Shown here in pieces: positions 42,042 through 49,555 of a stretch of 64,000 bases of DNA (position 1 is the stretch's first letter; each line of letters starts with the position of its first letter). A model generated the notes under the pieces. It was not told where the DNA came from. It made no database searches and worked only from the letters and a program-made list of their open reading frames with translations. This DNA is from Paenibacillus artemisiicola (GTDB taxonomy: Bacteria; Bacillota; Bacilli; Paenibacillales; Paenibacillaceae): positions 186,001 to 250,000 of the forward strand of contig NZ_JAGGDJ010000001.1 in assembly GCF_017652985.1 (NCBI RefSeq). Direction: 5' to 3'. A program made the position numbers and the translations under genes.

Positions 42042-43352
42042 CTAAGCTTTGGACGCTTCGCCGCGGGCGAACGCCTTGTTCGCTTTGTCGACTTCGGCGA
42101 AGAAGTGCCGCAGCTCCTTCTGCGCCGCCTCGCGGACGAAGGGAAGCTCCTCGCCCATCAGGTCCGGCGTCCACTTCCGTCCGAGGTTCGCGTGGACGAT
42201 TTCGTCCGCCCAGTCGTAATCCTGGAACTGCGCCATGAGCGGATGCTTCGCTTCGTCGCGGCACCACTCGTACTCCTTCTTCTTGCCAAGGCTGATCATC
42301 GCGCCTTCCTCGATGCCGATGCTGAGCCACGCGTACTGCACGGCGGGAATCTTGTCCGCGTTGATGTCGTAATCGGACGTGTACTGCGGCCGGGACATCC
42401 ATTCGTGCCCGTCGGCTTCGAGCGCCGCCTGCCCGAACATGGCGTGCCGCGCTTCGTCCCAAATATGGCGCGCGAGATCGCGGTAGAACGCCCACGGCAT
42501 GTTCTTCTGGCCGTACAGCACCGCCGCGACCAGGTCGCACGCGGTCATCTCCTCCTGGCGGACGCGCATCTTCATGAGCAGCTCGCGCCCCGCGGGATCG
42601 TCCGGCGGATTCGCGACGCTCGTCCGCGCCCACGTCGTTTCGCCCATCTTGCGGGGATCGCGGACGGATCTGCCCGGCACGGCATACGTCGTCCGGGAGC
42701 GCCCGCGGCGCGGCAGATCCGTCGGCCGGGACAGCTCGCCCGCGACGCCGCCGGCCGCCGCGAGGAAGGCGGCGATCGCGTCGGCGAACGGCGGCGCGTC
42801 CTGCGCGGCAGCCGCTTCAGCGGTCGCGTCAGCGGTCGCGTCCTGCGCGGCCGCCGAGGCGCGCAGCTCGGCCAGGAACGCTTCGCCCCATTCGAGCTGC
42901 GCTTCAAGATCGAGAATCGCGCCGCGCAAAACGCGGATCGTCGGCTGGTCGACGATCTGCTGGGTGGCCGCCATATGTTCCCGGTAAGCGGCCAGCAAAG
43001 CCGGCTTGACGACTTCGTAGACGGCGGACGCCCATTCCAAGTCGCTCCCGGCGTGGACGAGCTCGTCCATCAGAAGGGAGAGGACCGGGTCGGGCTCTTT
43101 CGATAGGACGGCGCTCGACGTGCGGAGCTCCGGAATCCGCTCGCGCCACTGGTTCGCGATCTCGGCGTCCTCGTACATGTGGCGGCACATGGCCACCCGA
43201 AGATCCCAATCCTCGCGGCCGGGGAGTTGCCCGGCCGCCGCTTTCAGCAGACCTTCGTGCAGGAAGCGATAGCGCTGCAGGACGCGGGCATTTTGCTCGA
43301 CGCCGTATTTGCCGAGCGCGTACGGGTTGGCGATGCCGGAAAATTTCAACAT
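42042..43352 (-). CDS. Ferritin-like helical protein (DUF455-type), function unknown
   Basis: A 436-aa mostly helical protein. Segments RQEEMTACDLVAAVLYG and ARHIWDEARHAMFGQAALE resemble a ferritin-like di-iron centre (E and ExxH), and an earlier pair, CRHMYEDAEIANQW and MDELVHAGSDLEWA, may form a second helical-bundle half. A low-complexity Ala/Asp/Gln insert (about residues 166-185) is encoded by short tandem repeats, and a Pro/Arg-rich linker follows. It has no signal peptide. Conserved neighbours are absent. It may be an oxidoreductase or a structural ferritin relative. Confidence 0.6.
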   Translation of the reverse strand: MLKFSGIANPYALGKYGVEQNARVLQRYRFLHEGLLKAAAGQLPGREDWDLRVAMCRHMYEDAEIANQWRERIPELRTSSAVLSKEPDPVLSLLMDELVHAGSDLEWASAVYEVVKPALLAAYREHMAATQQIVDQPTIRVLRGAILDLEAQLEWGEAFLAELRASAAAQDATADATAEAAAAQDAPPFADAIAAFLAAAGGVAGELSRPTDLPRRGRSRTTYAVPGRSVRDPRKMGETTWARTSVANPPDDPAGRELLMKMRVRQEEMTACDLVAAVLYGQKNMPWAFYRDLARHIWDEARHAMFGQAALEADGHEWMSRPQYTSDYDINADKIPAVQYAWLSIGIEEGAMISLGKKKEYEWCRDEAKHPLMAQFQDYDWADEIVHANLGRKWTPDLMGEELPFVREAAQKELRHFFAEVDKANKAFARGEASKA

Positions 43353-43661
43353 GCGGATTCCCCTTTCCGAAACGGCTGGTATCGCTTGCTTGCCCCTATT
43401 ATGGCAGATCGCCCGCGCCGAAGCCTATGGCCCGAACCGCGCAATTGATGTGTTATTTTGATGCGGCCCGAAACAAGCGAGCCAAGACGGGCGATGATAA
43501 CCGGCCCCCGATCGCCGCGTTGCTATCGGTATCGCCGTCATCGCCGCCTCGCTATAGGCTGAATTTATAAAACTCATTCGATTTATATATTTCAATGCCC
43601 GGCCGCCGCCGTATACAATGACAAGTAAATCCAGCGGTTACGAAAGAAGGCGGATGTTCCC
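43353..43661. other. Intergenic region between divergent genes
   Basis: 309 bp separate the ferritin-like and AEC genes. The right half is AT-rich (43560-43600), and TACAAT at 43614 is the likely -10 of the AEC gene with only a poor -35. I see no hairpin, riboswitch or small gene. Confidence 0.35.
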
Positions 43662-44579
43662 ATGCAAGCTTATTTCGCGATATTCGGCTCGGTCAGCGTG
43701 CCGATCTTGATGGCGTGTCTCCTCGGCTATCTCTACCAGGCATTCAAGTCCCCGGATACGAAGATGCTGGCCGACCTCAGCCTGTTCGTCCTGTCGCCCT
43801 GCCTTATCGTCGGCTCGCTCGCCGGCAGCAGTCTCGATTCGTCTTCGTTCGGGCATATCGCGCTGTTCACGGCGCTTCAGACCGCGCTGTGCTGGGCGGC
43901 GTCGCTCGCGGCGGGCAAGGCGCTTCGCTTCGACCGCTCGTCGCTCCGGTCCATGGAGATGACGACGATCTTCGCCAATTCCAACAATTACGGGCTGCCG
44001 CTGCTCCTGCTCGCGTTCGGCACGGAAGGCTTCGCGATCGGCGTGACGAACGTGGTGCTTCATATCGTGCTCGTCAACACGCTCGGGCTGTACATTTCGT
44101 CGCGCAGCTCGTTCAGTCCGCGCCAGGCCGCCGTCGCGATGGCGCGCAATCCGCTGATCTACGCCGCGGCCGTCGGCCTCCTGCTGTACGCGCTGCGCAT
44201 CCCGCTGCCGGACAGCCTCGCGGACGGATTCCGGCTCATCGGCGGCGCCTATGCCGCGGTCGTGCTGCTTATCCTCGGCATGCAGCTGCGGAAGGCCAAC
44301 TGGCGCAGCGGGATGCGGCGGGAGCTCTGGATCGCCGTCGCCATGCGGATCGCCGGGGTGCCGCTGCTGTCCTGGCTCACGATCTCGCTGCTCGGTCTGC
44401 GCGGGCTGGAGGCGTCCGTGCTGTTCGTCCAATCCTCGATGCCGTCGGCGATCAATTCCGTCGTCATGATGGAGAAGTACGGCGGCGATCCGGAGATGAC
44501 GGCGCTGAACGTCGCGATCACGACGGTCGCGAGCTTCCTGTACCTGCCGCTCATCATCCATTGGGCGCACGGGTTCTGA
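43662..44579 (+). CDS. AEC-family (auxin efflux carrier) membrane transporter
   Basis: A 305-aa protein with about ten membrane segments in the two-half arrangement of AEC/BART transporters: an N-half with ILMACLLGYLYQAFKSPDTKMLADLSLFVLSPCLIVGSL and a C-half with PLLSWLTISLLGLRGLEASVLFVQSSMPSAINSVVMMEKYGGDPE. The PSAINS-type break in the penultimate helices is typical. Bacterial members move malate, malonate or other small acids. The substrate here is unknown. AAGAAGGCGG lies before the ATG. Confidence 0.88.
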   Translation: MQAYFAIFGSVSVPILMACLLGYLYQAFKSPDTKMLADLSLFVLSPCLIVGSLAGSSLDSSSFGHIALFTALQTALCWAASLAAGKALRFDRSSLRSMEMTTIFANSNNYGLPLLLLAFGTEGFAIGVTNVVLHIVLVNTLGLYISSRSSFSPRQAAVAMARNPLIYAAAVGLLLYALRIPLPDSLADGFRLIGGAYAAVVLLILGMQLRKANWRSGMRRELWIAVAMRIAGVPLLSWLTISLLGLRGLEASVLFVQSSMPSAINSVVMMEKYGGDPEMTALNVAITTVASFLYLPLIIHWAHGF

Positions 44580-44670
44580 CGCGGCGCGGGAATCGGCGGA
44601 GCCGGTGGTGGCAGGACCTGCGCCGGACGCGGCCGCCGGCAGTACGGCGCTTCCCGCGCCGCGCACGCGC

Positions 44671-44692
44671 GCCGCGATCCGGGCGGCTTTTT
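44671..44692 (+). terminator. Probable terminator of the AEC gene
   Basis: A short stem GCCGC/GCGGC around a 7-base loop followed by five T. Confidence 0.5.
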
Positions 44693-44699
44693 AGGAAAA

Positions 44700-44743
44700 C
44701 TTAAAAATTGCCCGCTTTCTCTTTAAGGAGTCTGCCTTAAGCT
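44700..44743 (+). promoter_or_regulatory. Direct-repeat promoter element before the VanZ-like gene
   Basis: CTTAAA, AATTG, six bases, TTCTC, TTTAAG (44700-44727), then 10 bp to TAAGCT (44738-44743) as a -10. The same layout and the same spacers AATTG and TTCTC occur before the sigma factor gene at 45530. An 11-bp repeat step is typical of OmpR-family response regulator sites. Confidence 0.55.
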
Positions 44744-44786
44744 GGTCTTACGCGAAACAAAGACCACCGGAAAGCAGGGATTGCCC

Positions 44787-45437
44787 ATGAAAGAAAAGCT
44801 GGCGCATAAGCTCGAGCTCGCGTCGTTCGTGCTGTATATGTACGTATTATTCAAAATCGTCCTCTTCAAGTTCAATCCGATCTCGCCCGGCTATCTGTGG
44901 GCGGAATTGCTGCGGAGCGTCCGCAACCCGCAGGACGTCGGCTGGCGAGTGCACGCGGGCAATCTCGTCCCGTTCGAGGAAATTTCGCGGACCGTTCACG
45001 TGATGACGCCGCACGGCTTCGTCAACGTCGCCGGCAACGTCGCGATATTCCTGCCCTTCGGCGTGTTTCTCGGCTTGCTGTCCCGCAACGGCATCTCGCT
45101 CTTCGGCGCGCTGATCTGTTCGTTCGGCCTGAGCTTCTGCTTCGAAAGCGCGCAGGCGGTCTTCGCCATCGGCCGCTTCGACGTCGACGACATGATTCTG
45201 AATTCCGCCGGCGGCCTGCTCGGCTGCATCGGCTACCGTCTCCTTGCGGCGAATCCGTTCCGCGGGCGGACGAACCGGGAGCAGGGCGGCAGGACGCGGG
45301 CTCCGTACGACACGGCGCGTCCGACGCCGGATAGGGCGGCGAACGGAACGGGCGATTCGCCGCCGATCGCGGCCGCTTTGACCGGCGCGGCCCAGGGGCG
45401 GCTGTTCGCCGCCGAAGCGCGCGACGCGCATACGTAA
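44787..45437 (+). CDS. VanZ-family membrane protein
   Basis: A 216-aa protein with four predicted membrane segments in the first 155 residues (ASFVLYMYVLFKIVLF, NVAGNVAIFLPFGVFLGLL, LFGALICSFGLSFCFESAQ, SAGGLLGCIGYRLLA). It has the VanZ-like motifs NLVPFEEI, LPFGVFLG and FESAQAVFAIGRFDVDDMILNSAGGLLG. The last 55 residues are a hydrophilic, low-complexity tail. VanZ proteins are linked to lipo/glycopeptide tolerance, but most family members are uncharacterised. The start at ATG 44787 (AGGGA 8 bp upstream) is chosen over TTG 44781. Confidence 0.87.
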   Translation: MKEKLAHKLELASFVLYMYVLFKIVLFKFNPISPGYLWAELLRSVRNPQDVGWRVHAGNLVPFEEISRTVHVMTPHGFVNVAGNVAIFLPFGVFLGLLSRNGISLFGALICSFGLSFCFESAQAVFAIGRFDVDDMILNSAGGLLGCIGYRLLAANPFRGRTNREQGGRTRAPYDTARPTPDRAANGTGDSPPIAAALTGAAQGRLFAAEARDAHT

Positions 45438-45443
45438 GCCGAC

Positions 45444-45472
45444 AAGCGGTCCCGCGAGGGGCTGCTTTTTTT
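45444..45472 (+). terminator. Terminator of the VanZ-like gene
   Basis: AAGCGGTCCC pairs with GGGGCTGCTT (two G-U pairs) around GCGA; seven T follow. Confidence 0.85.
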
Positions 45473-45529
45473 ATTTTCGGCTATCGTACACGCGGTTCCG
45501 TACGACCCCGGGTTACGATTTTATAAAAA

Positions 45530-45573
45530 TTTAAGAATTGCTTTGGTTCTCTTTAAAGTTCATTGTTTATGAT
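45530..45573 (+). promoter_or_regulatory. Direct-repeat promoter element before the sigma factor gene
   Basis: TTTAAG, AATTG, CTTTGG, TTCTC, TTTAAA (45530-45557), then 10 bp to TATGAT (45568-45573). It matches the element at 44700-44743 in all spacers. Confidence 0.55.
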
Positions 45574-45612
45574 GAAACGGACGAAACGGAAGCTCGAAAG
45601 CGAGGAAGCGAA

Positions 45613-46281
45613 ATGTCACCAAACACGGAACGGCATCACGATGCTCCGGACGATTCGGGATACGGCGGTTATCTCGCCGCGCGGACAGGCCTCGGCGATT
45701 TCGGCGGGGACGCGGGGGAAGGCGAGCCGCGCGGCGCGGCTGCTCAGGCCGGCGGCCCGGCGGCCGCGTACGAGGCCGGGGATACGTTCGACGCCTGTTA
45801 CCAACGGTATTACAAGCACGTCTATTATTGTGCGTACGCGATTTTGCGCGACCATTTTCTGGCCCAGGACGCGGCGCAGGAGACGTTCATCAAAATATTC
45901 CGCCGGCTCGGCGAGACGGGCGCGGCGGACGTTCAGGAAGGCTGGCTGACCGTCATCGCGCGCAATACCGCGATCGACCTGTACCGCAAGCGGGTGCGCA
46001 GCCTCGAAATCTCGAGCGAACGGATGGAAGCCGTCTCCGGCGCGGGCGACGGCGGAATCGGGCGGTTTGCCGAGGTGCCGGACGAATACGAGCTGCTCGA
46101 AAGCTTGAAGCCGGAAGCGCGCAAGGCGCTCGTGCTCGTGTACGAGTACGGCTTGTCGTACAAGCAGCTGGCGTCGATCCTGAACTTGTCCGTCGGCGCC
46201 GTAAAAACGCTCATTCACCGCGCCAAGAAGAAGCTGCAGGCGATGTCGGGCAAGGCGGAGGCGACGGAGACGTCCGCCTGA
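45613..46281 (+). CDS. ECF-type sigma factor with disordered N-terminal extension
   Basis: A 222-aa sigma-70 family protein. The first ~55 residues are Gly/Ala/Asp-rich and probably disordered. Region 2 follows (TFDACYQRYYKHVYYCAYAILRDHFLAQDAAQETFIKIFRRL, WLTVIARNTAIDLYRKR), then region 4 (SLKPEARKALVLVYEYGLSYKQLASILNLSVGAVKTLIHRAKKKL). No anti-sigma gene is next to it, unlike the pair at 13.2 kb. It shares its upstream promoter element with the VanZ-like gene, so the two may belong to one envelope-stress regulon. GAGGAAG precedes ATG 45613. Confidence 0.9.
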   Translation: MSPNTERHHDAPDDSGYGGYLAARTGLGDFGGDAGEGEPRGAAAQAGGPAAAYEAGDTFDACYQRYYKHVYYCAYAILRDHFLAQDAAQETFIKIFRRLGETGAADVQEGWLTVIARNTAIDLYRKRVRSLEISSERMEAVSGAGDGGIGRFAEVPDEYELLESLKPEARKALVLVYEYGLSYKQLASILNLSVGAVKTLIHRAKKKLQAMSGKAEATETSA

Positions 46282-46386
46282 CTTGGCGCCGGCGATGCTT
46301 CGGACTGCGGAAGCGCTGGCTTGCATGGCGCCATGAGACGGCTCGCTTGCCGCCGGCGCGAACCTGACCCGCTTGCGCAACCGCCG

Positions 46387-46416
46387 AAAGGCCCGTTCCT
46401 CCCGGAACGGGCCTTT
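46387..46416. terminator. Bidirectional terminator between sigma gene and PhyH operon
   Basis: A 13-bp perfect stem AAAGGCCCGTTCC / GGAACGGGCCTTT with a 4-base loop between convergent transcripts. Confidence 0.8.
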
Positions 46417-46502
46417 CGTGCGTCCGCATGCCGCCGCGTACACGCAGCCGGCCGGTTAATCCAAGCCAGTCCCGGAAGCGGGCGACGATGACCGTGACGA
46501 TC

Positions 46503-47339
46503 TTACCATTCCCACGGCATCATCACCGGATAGCCGACCTTCTCGGCGCGGAGCAGCTGCTGCGAGCGCTTCGGCAGGGCGTCGTAGGTTTCGCGCGGGA
46601 TTTGGATGGAATAGCCCGAGCCGTACCAGTCGCGGTTGTAGATCAAGGCGATGTTCGTGCGGCGGTAGTCCGAACGGTTCGGCGTGCCGCGGTGCCACAT
46701 CCGAATGTCGCGGATCACGATGGAGCCGGCGGACATGTACACCTTCTCGGAGTGCATGTACTGCGACGCGCGCACGATGTGCATGTGCGGATTGACGACG
46801 CCGCCGAGCGTGTCCTGGTTCGCCCGGTCGCCGTGCAGGTGCGTGCCGCCCGGCCAAACCTCGAGCGGGCCGTTCTCCTCGGTCGTGTCGACGAGCGGAA
46901 TGTTCAGCACGAGGCTGAAGGGAGGCAGCGGCACCGACAGCTCGGGGAACAGCGGGTTGATGTCGCAATGCACGGCCTGATAGTCCGAGCCGGGCATCGG
47001 CGTGTCGGAGGCGAAATAGCTGATCTTGCTGTATGGGCCGAGCACTCCGTCGATGATGGCCATGGCGATCGGATGCTCGAGAATGGACGGGTCGTTGAAC
47101 GGCGCTTGGAACGGCAGGTGCATCTGGGCGCGGTTCGTGCCGGTATTGTAGCCGCGGCGCTCGATGTACTCGTCGAACAGCGGGTCGAACGATCCGCGCA
47201 GCTCCGCCATTTGCTCGTCGCCGTACACTTTGTCGAGCACGATGTAACCGTTTGCTTTTACTTGCTCGACGGCGATCGCGAGCTTCTCGGGATCCAGCTT
47301 GCCGGACTGCCGTTCTTCGGGCGTCAGTTGCATTTTCAT
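46503..47339 (-). CDS. PhyH-family 2-oxoglutarate oxygenase, copy 2
   Basis: A 278-aa oxygenase. The iron ligands HxD are in YQAVHCDINPLFPE and the distal His in RDIRMWHRGTPNRSDYRRTNIALIY, which also holds the 2-oxoglutarate Arg. WPGGTHLHGD is the segment between the iron-ligand motifs typical of PhyH proteins. GGAGG is 9 bp before the ATG. It is 50 bp after the other PhyH gene on the same strand and probably cotranscribed. It is only distantly similar to that neighbour, suggesting sequential hydroxylations or a heteromeric use rather than a recent duplication. Confidence 0.87.
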   Translation of the reverse strand: MKMQLTPEERQSGKLDPEKLAIAVEQVKANGYIVLDKVYGDEQMAELRGSFDPLFDEYIERRGYNTGTNRAQMHLPFQAPFNDPSILEHPIAMAIIDGVLGPYSKISYFASDTPMPGSDYQAVHCDINPLFPELSVPLPPFSLVLNIPLVDTTEENGPLEVWPGGTHLHGDRANQDTLGGVVNPHMHIVRASQYMHSEKVYMSAGSIVIRDIRMWHRGTPNRSDYRRTNIALIYNRDWYGSGYSIQIPRETYDALPKRSQQLLRAEKVGYPVMMPWEW

Positions 47340-47389
47340 TGTCGGTACCTCCAGAGGCCCTTGTCGGCCGTATTTTTATGCGGGAGCGG

Positions 47390-48250
47390 TTAGTCTTGAT
47401 GCGAATGTTCGGCGTACAGCAGCGGCCAATAGTGATTGTCGTAGCGCTGGCCTTCCTTCGGGCGCGGGCCGAGCAGCCGGATGTTGTCGACGTTGTGATG
47501 GCCGTGCTTCTTGTAGGCCATGCCGTCCGGCATGAGATGCGCGACGACGGAGAGGCGCGGATCCGCCGAATGATTTTGGCCGGAGCCGTGGATCGTCAGC
47601 GCGTGGTGAAAGCTGGCCTGGCCGGCCTTCAGCGTGACCGGGACTTCCTTCCATTCGCGTCCGGATTCCTGTGCGATGCGGTGCTTGACCGCCTCCAGAT
47701 CGCGGTTGAAGAACGCGTCGCTGCCCCCGAGCAGCCCCCACTTGTGCGAACCGGGCACGACGGACATGCAGCCGTTCGTCAGGTCCGTATCCTGCAGGGC
47801 GATCCAGGCGGTGACCAGATTCGGGGTATCCGTGCACTGCCAGTAGATATAGTCCTGATGCCAGCCGACGTTGCCGGGGGACAAGGCATCCTTCTCGCCG
47901 GTGCCGGTGCCGGGCTTGTAAATGACCTGGTCGTACCACAGCCGCGCGCCGGAGCTGTCCATCAGGCCCGCCGCGATCCGGCCGAGCACGGGGTTCGTGA
48001 CCGTCTTGCGGACGGCGTCGTTGATCCACCAGGAGTTGTCGATTTTGCGGAGCATCTTGGGATTGTTCGACGGGCGCCATTCTTCCAGCGGGTAGCCGTC
48101 GCCGTCGTAATCGAACGACCAGATGCGGTCGTGGGCGCGGCGGAGCTCCGCGATTTCGTCCTCGCCGAACAGCACCGGGCTGACCCAGTAGCCGTTCTCC
48201 TTGTAAAATTCTTTATCTTCTTGCGTGATATGTCCGACCGTCTCCTTCAT
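47390..48250 (-). CDS. PhyH-family 2-oxoglutarate oxygenase, copy 3
   Basis: A 286-aa oxygenase with the HxD in NVGWHQDYIYWQ, the distal His in HHALTIHGSGQNHSADPRLSVVAHLMP, and VVPGSHKWGLL between them. The start of the protein, ITQEDKEFYKENGYWVSPVLF, is the usual PhyH opening. The ATG at 48250 is chosen (GAGGG 9 bp upstream) over a frame beginning at 48271. First gene of the two-gene PhyH operon, divergent from an AraC regulator, behind the composite promoter element at 48297-48355. Confidence 0.88.
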   Translation of the reverse strand: MKETVGHITQEDKEFYKENGYWVSPVLFGEDEIAELRRAHDRIWSFDYDGDGYPLEEWRPSNNPKMLRKIDNSWWINDAVRKTVTNPVLGRIAAGLMDSSGARLWYDQVIYKPGTGTGEKDALSPGNVGWHQDYIYWQCTDTPNLVTAWIALQDTDLTNGCMSVVPGSHKWGLLGGSDAFFNRDLEAVKHRIAQESGREWKEVPVTLKAGQASFHHALTIHGSGQNHSADPRLSVVAHLMPDGMAYKKHGHHNVDNIRLLGPRPKEGQRYDNHYWPLLYAEHSHQD

Positions 48251-48296
48251 GGCCCACATCCCTCTTCGCATGATAGTCCCCTGCAGAACTACTCCG

Positions 48297-48355
48297 AGTA
48301 TAGTTCACAATCCGCGATCCGTATTGTATAGTTATTCTATCAATTGTAAAATTGT
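48297..48355 (-). promoter_or_regulatory. Composite AraC-type promoter element of the PhyH operon
   Basis: On the minus strand: ACAATTTTACAA (48355-48344), 13 bp, TATACAATACGG (48330-48319), 16 bp, TATACT -10 (48302-48297). Both 12-mers and both spacings are identical to the element at 49407-49465 in front of the ABC importer. There is no good -35, so activator dependence is likely. Confidence 0.75.
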
Positions 48356-48380
48356 AAGAAAAACTGGGGGGTGCTGCGCG

Positions 48381-49220
48381 ATGAACAGCTTCAAACCGGC
48401 GTCGCATCTGAAATCGCTGATCGAATTGTTCGACCGGGAATGGCACCGGTTTTCGTTCCCGGCGTTCGGCTTCTGGCGGGACCGGGGCTGGAACGGCGCG
48501 GGCTCGGGCTTCGAGCTGAACTATTACACGCGGGGGACGAACACCGTGGTGCAGGACAAGCGGACGCTGCGTTTCAAGCACGGCGACCTCATCTACGTGC
48601 CCGACGACGTCCGCAGCAGCTTCTGCGAGGAAGGTTCGTTCGATCTCTATTACGTGATGTTCCGGTTCGATGCGCCGGATCTGAACGCGCGCATGGCCGA
48701 GCTGTTCCGGCTGCTCGACTTCGAAGCGGCCCCGCTGGCGATGCCGGGCCTGCAGGCGGAATTCCGCGCTTTCATGACGGAGCTGCGCATGGACCGGCAC
48801 GTCTCGGTGCTGGCCAAGAATTATTTCCTGCACATCTTCGTGAAAATCTACATGGAGCTCGCCGAGCATGCCGGCCACCGGAACAAGCACGAGCTGATCG
48901 TCCGGCAGGTCATCGAGGATTTGCAGGAACGGATGGACATCGGCGGCAAAATCCTGCTGCCGGACGTAGCCGCCCGCCACGGGCTGAACGAGCGCTACCT
49001 GAACCAGCTCTTCAAGGCGGTGACGGGGACGACGATCGGCCAATACGTGCTCGCCGCGCGCATCGAGAGCGCCAAGCGGCTGCTCGAGACGACGACGATG
49101 CCGATCACCGAGATCGCGATCGTCAGCGGCTTCTACGACGGGGCGCATTTCTCCAAGGCGTTCCGGGCGAGCGTCTCGCGGACGCCGCAGGAATACCGCG
49201 GGCAGCACGGCTATGCGTAG
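48381..49220 (+). CDS. AraC-family regulator between the PhyH operon and the ABC importer
   Basis: A 279-aa AraC/XylS protein. The N-terminal cupin-type sensor domain includes NYYTRGTNTVVQDKRTLRFKHGDLIYVPDDVR. The C-terminal double HTH reads ILLPDVAARHGLNERYLNQLFKAVTGTTIGQYVLAARIESAKRLLETT and ITEIAIVSGFYDGAHFSKAFRASVSRTPQEYRG. GGGGGGTG precedes the ATG. It lies between two transcription units that share an identical composite promoter element, which makes it the best candidate for the protein that binds there. Confidence 0.88.
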   Translation: MNSFKPASHLKSLIELFDREWHRFSFPAFGFWRDRGWNGAGSGFELNYYTRGTNTVVQDKRTLRFKHGDLIYVPDDVRSSFCEEGSFDLYYVMFRFDAPDLNARMAELFRLLDFEAAPLAMPGLQAEFRAFMTELRMDRHVSVLAKNYFLHIFVKIYMELAEHAGHRNKHELIVRQVIEDLQERMDIGGKILLPDVAARHGLNERYLNQLFKAVTGTTIGQYVLAARIESAKRLLETTTMPITEIAIVSGFYDGAHFSKAFRASVSRTPQEYRGQHGYA

Positions 49221-49406
49221 CGAAGCGGGTGGAGCGTCGATGGCCCCGGGACAAGCGGCAAGCAAAAATTTACAATTGGGGCCGGGTGCCTTAATGAAGC
49301 GGGACGGAGGAGGCCCGATCGGCCGAAGGCTGCAGCGGCGCGGAAAGTAGGCTTGAATCGAGGGAGAAACGGCGGCACCCGGGATCGGGGCCGCCATTTT
49401 TTTATG

Positions 49407-49465
49407 ACAATTTTACAAATAGCATCGCGATTATACAATACGGCCCAAGGCGCGTGCTCTATAAT
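49407..49465 (+). promoter_or_regulatory. Composite AraC-type promoter element of the ABC importer operon
   Basis: ACAATTTTACAA (49407-49418), 13 bp, TATACAATACGG (49432-49443), 16 bp, TATAAT -10 (49460-49465). A related half site, AATTTACAATTG, lies further upstream at 49267-49278. This and the operon leader are what the 335-bp gap after the AraC gene contains. Confidence 0.75.
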
Positions 49466-49555
49466 GCATTCAGATCGTAAAGCGCTTACAACGCGAGACG
49501 TCCTGCGCATTTCAAAACGACGGGCTCATCCGGCTCGTACAGGGGGAAATTCAGC

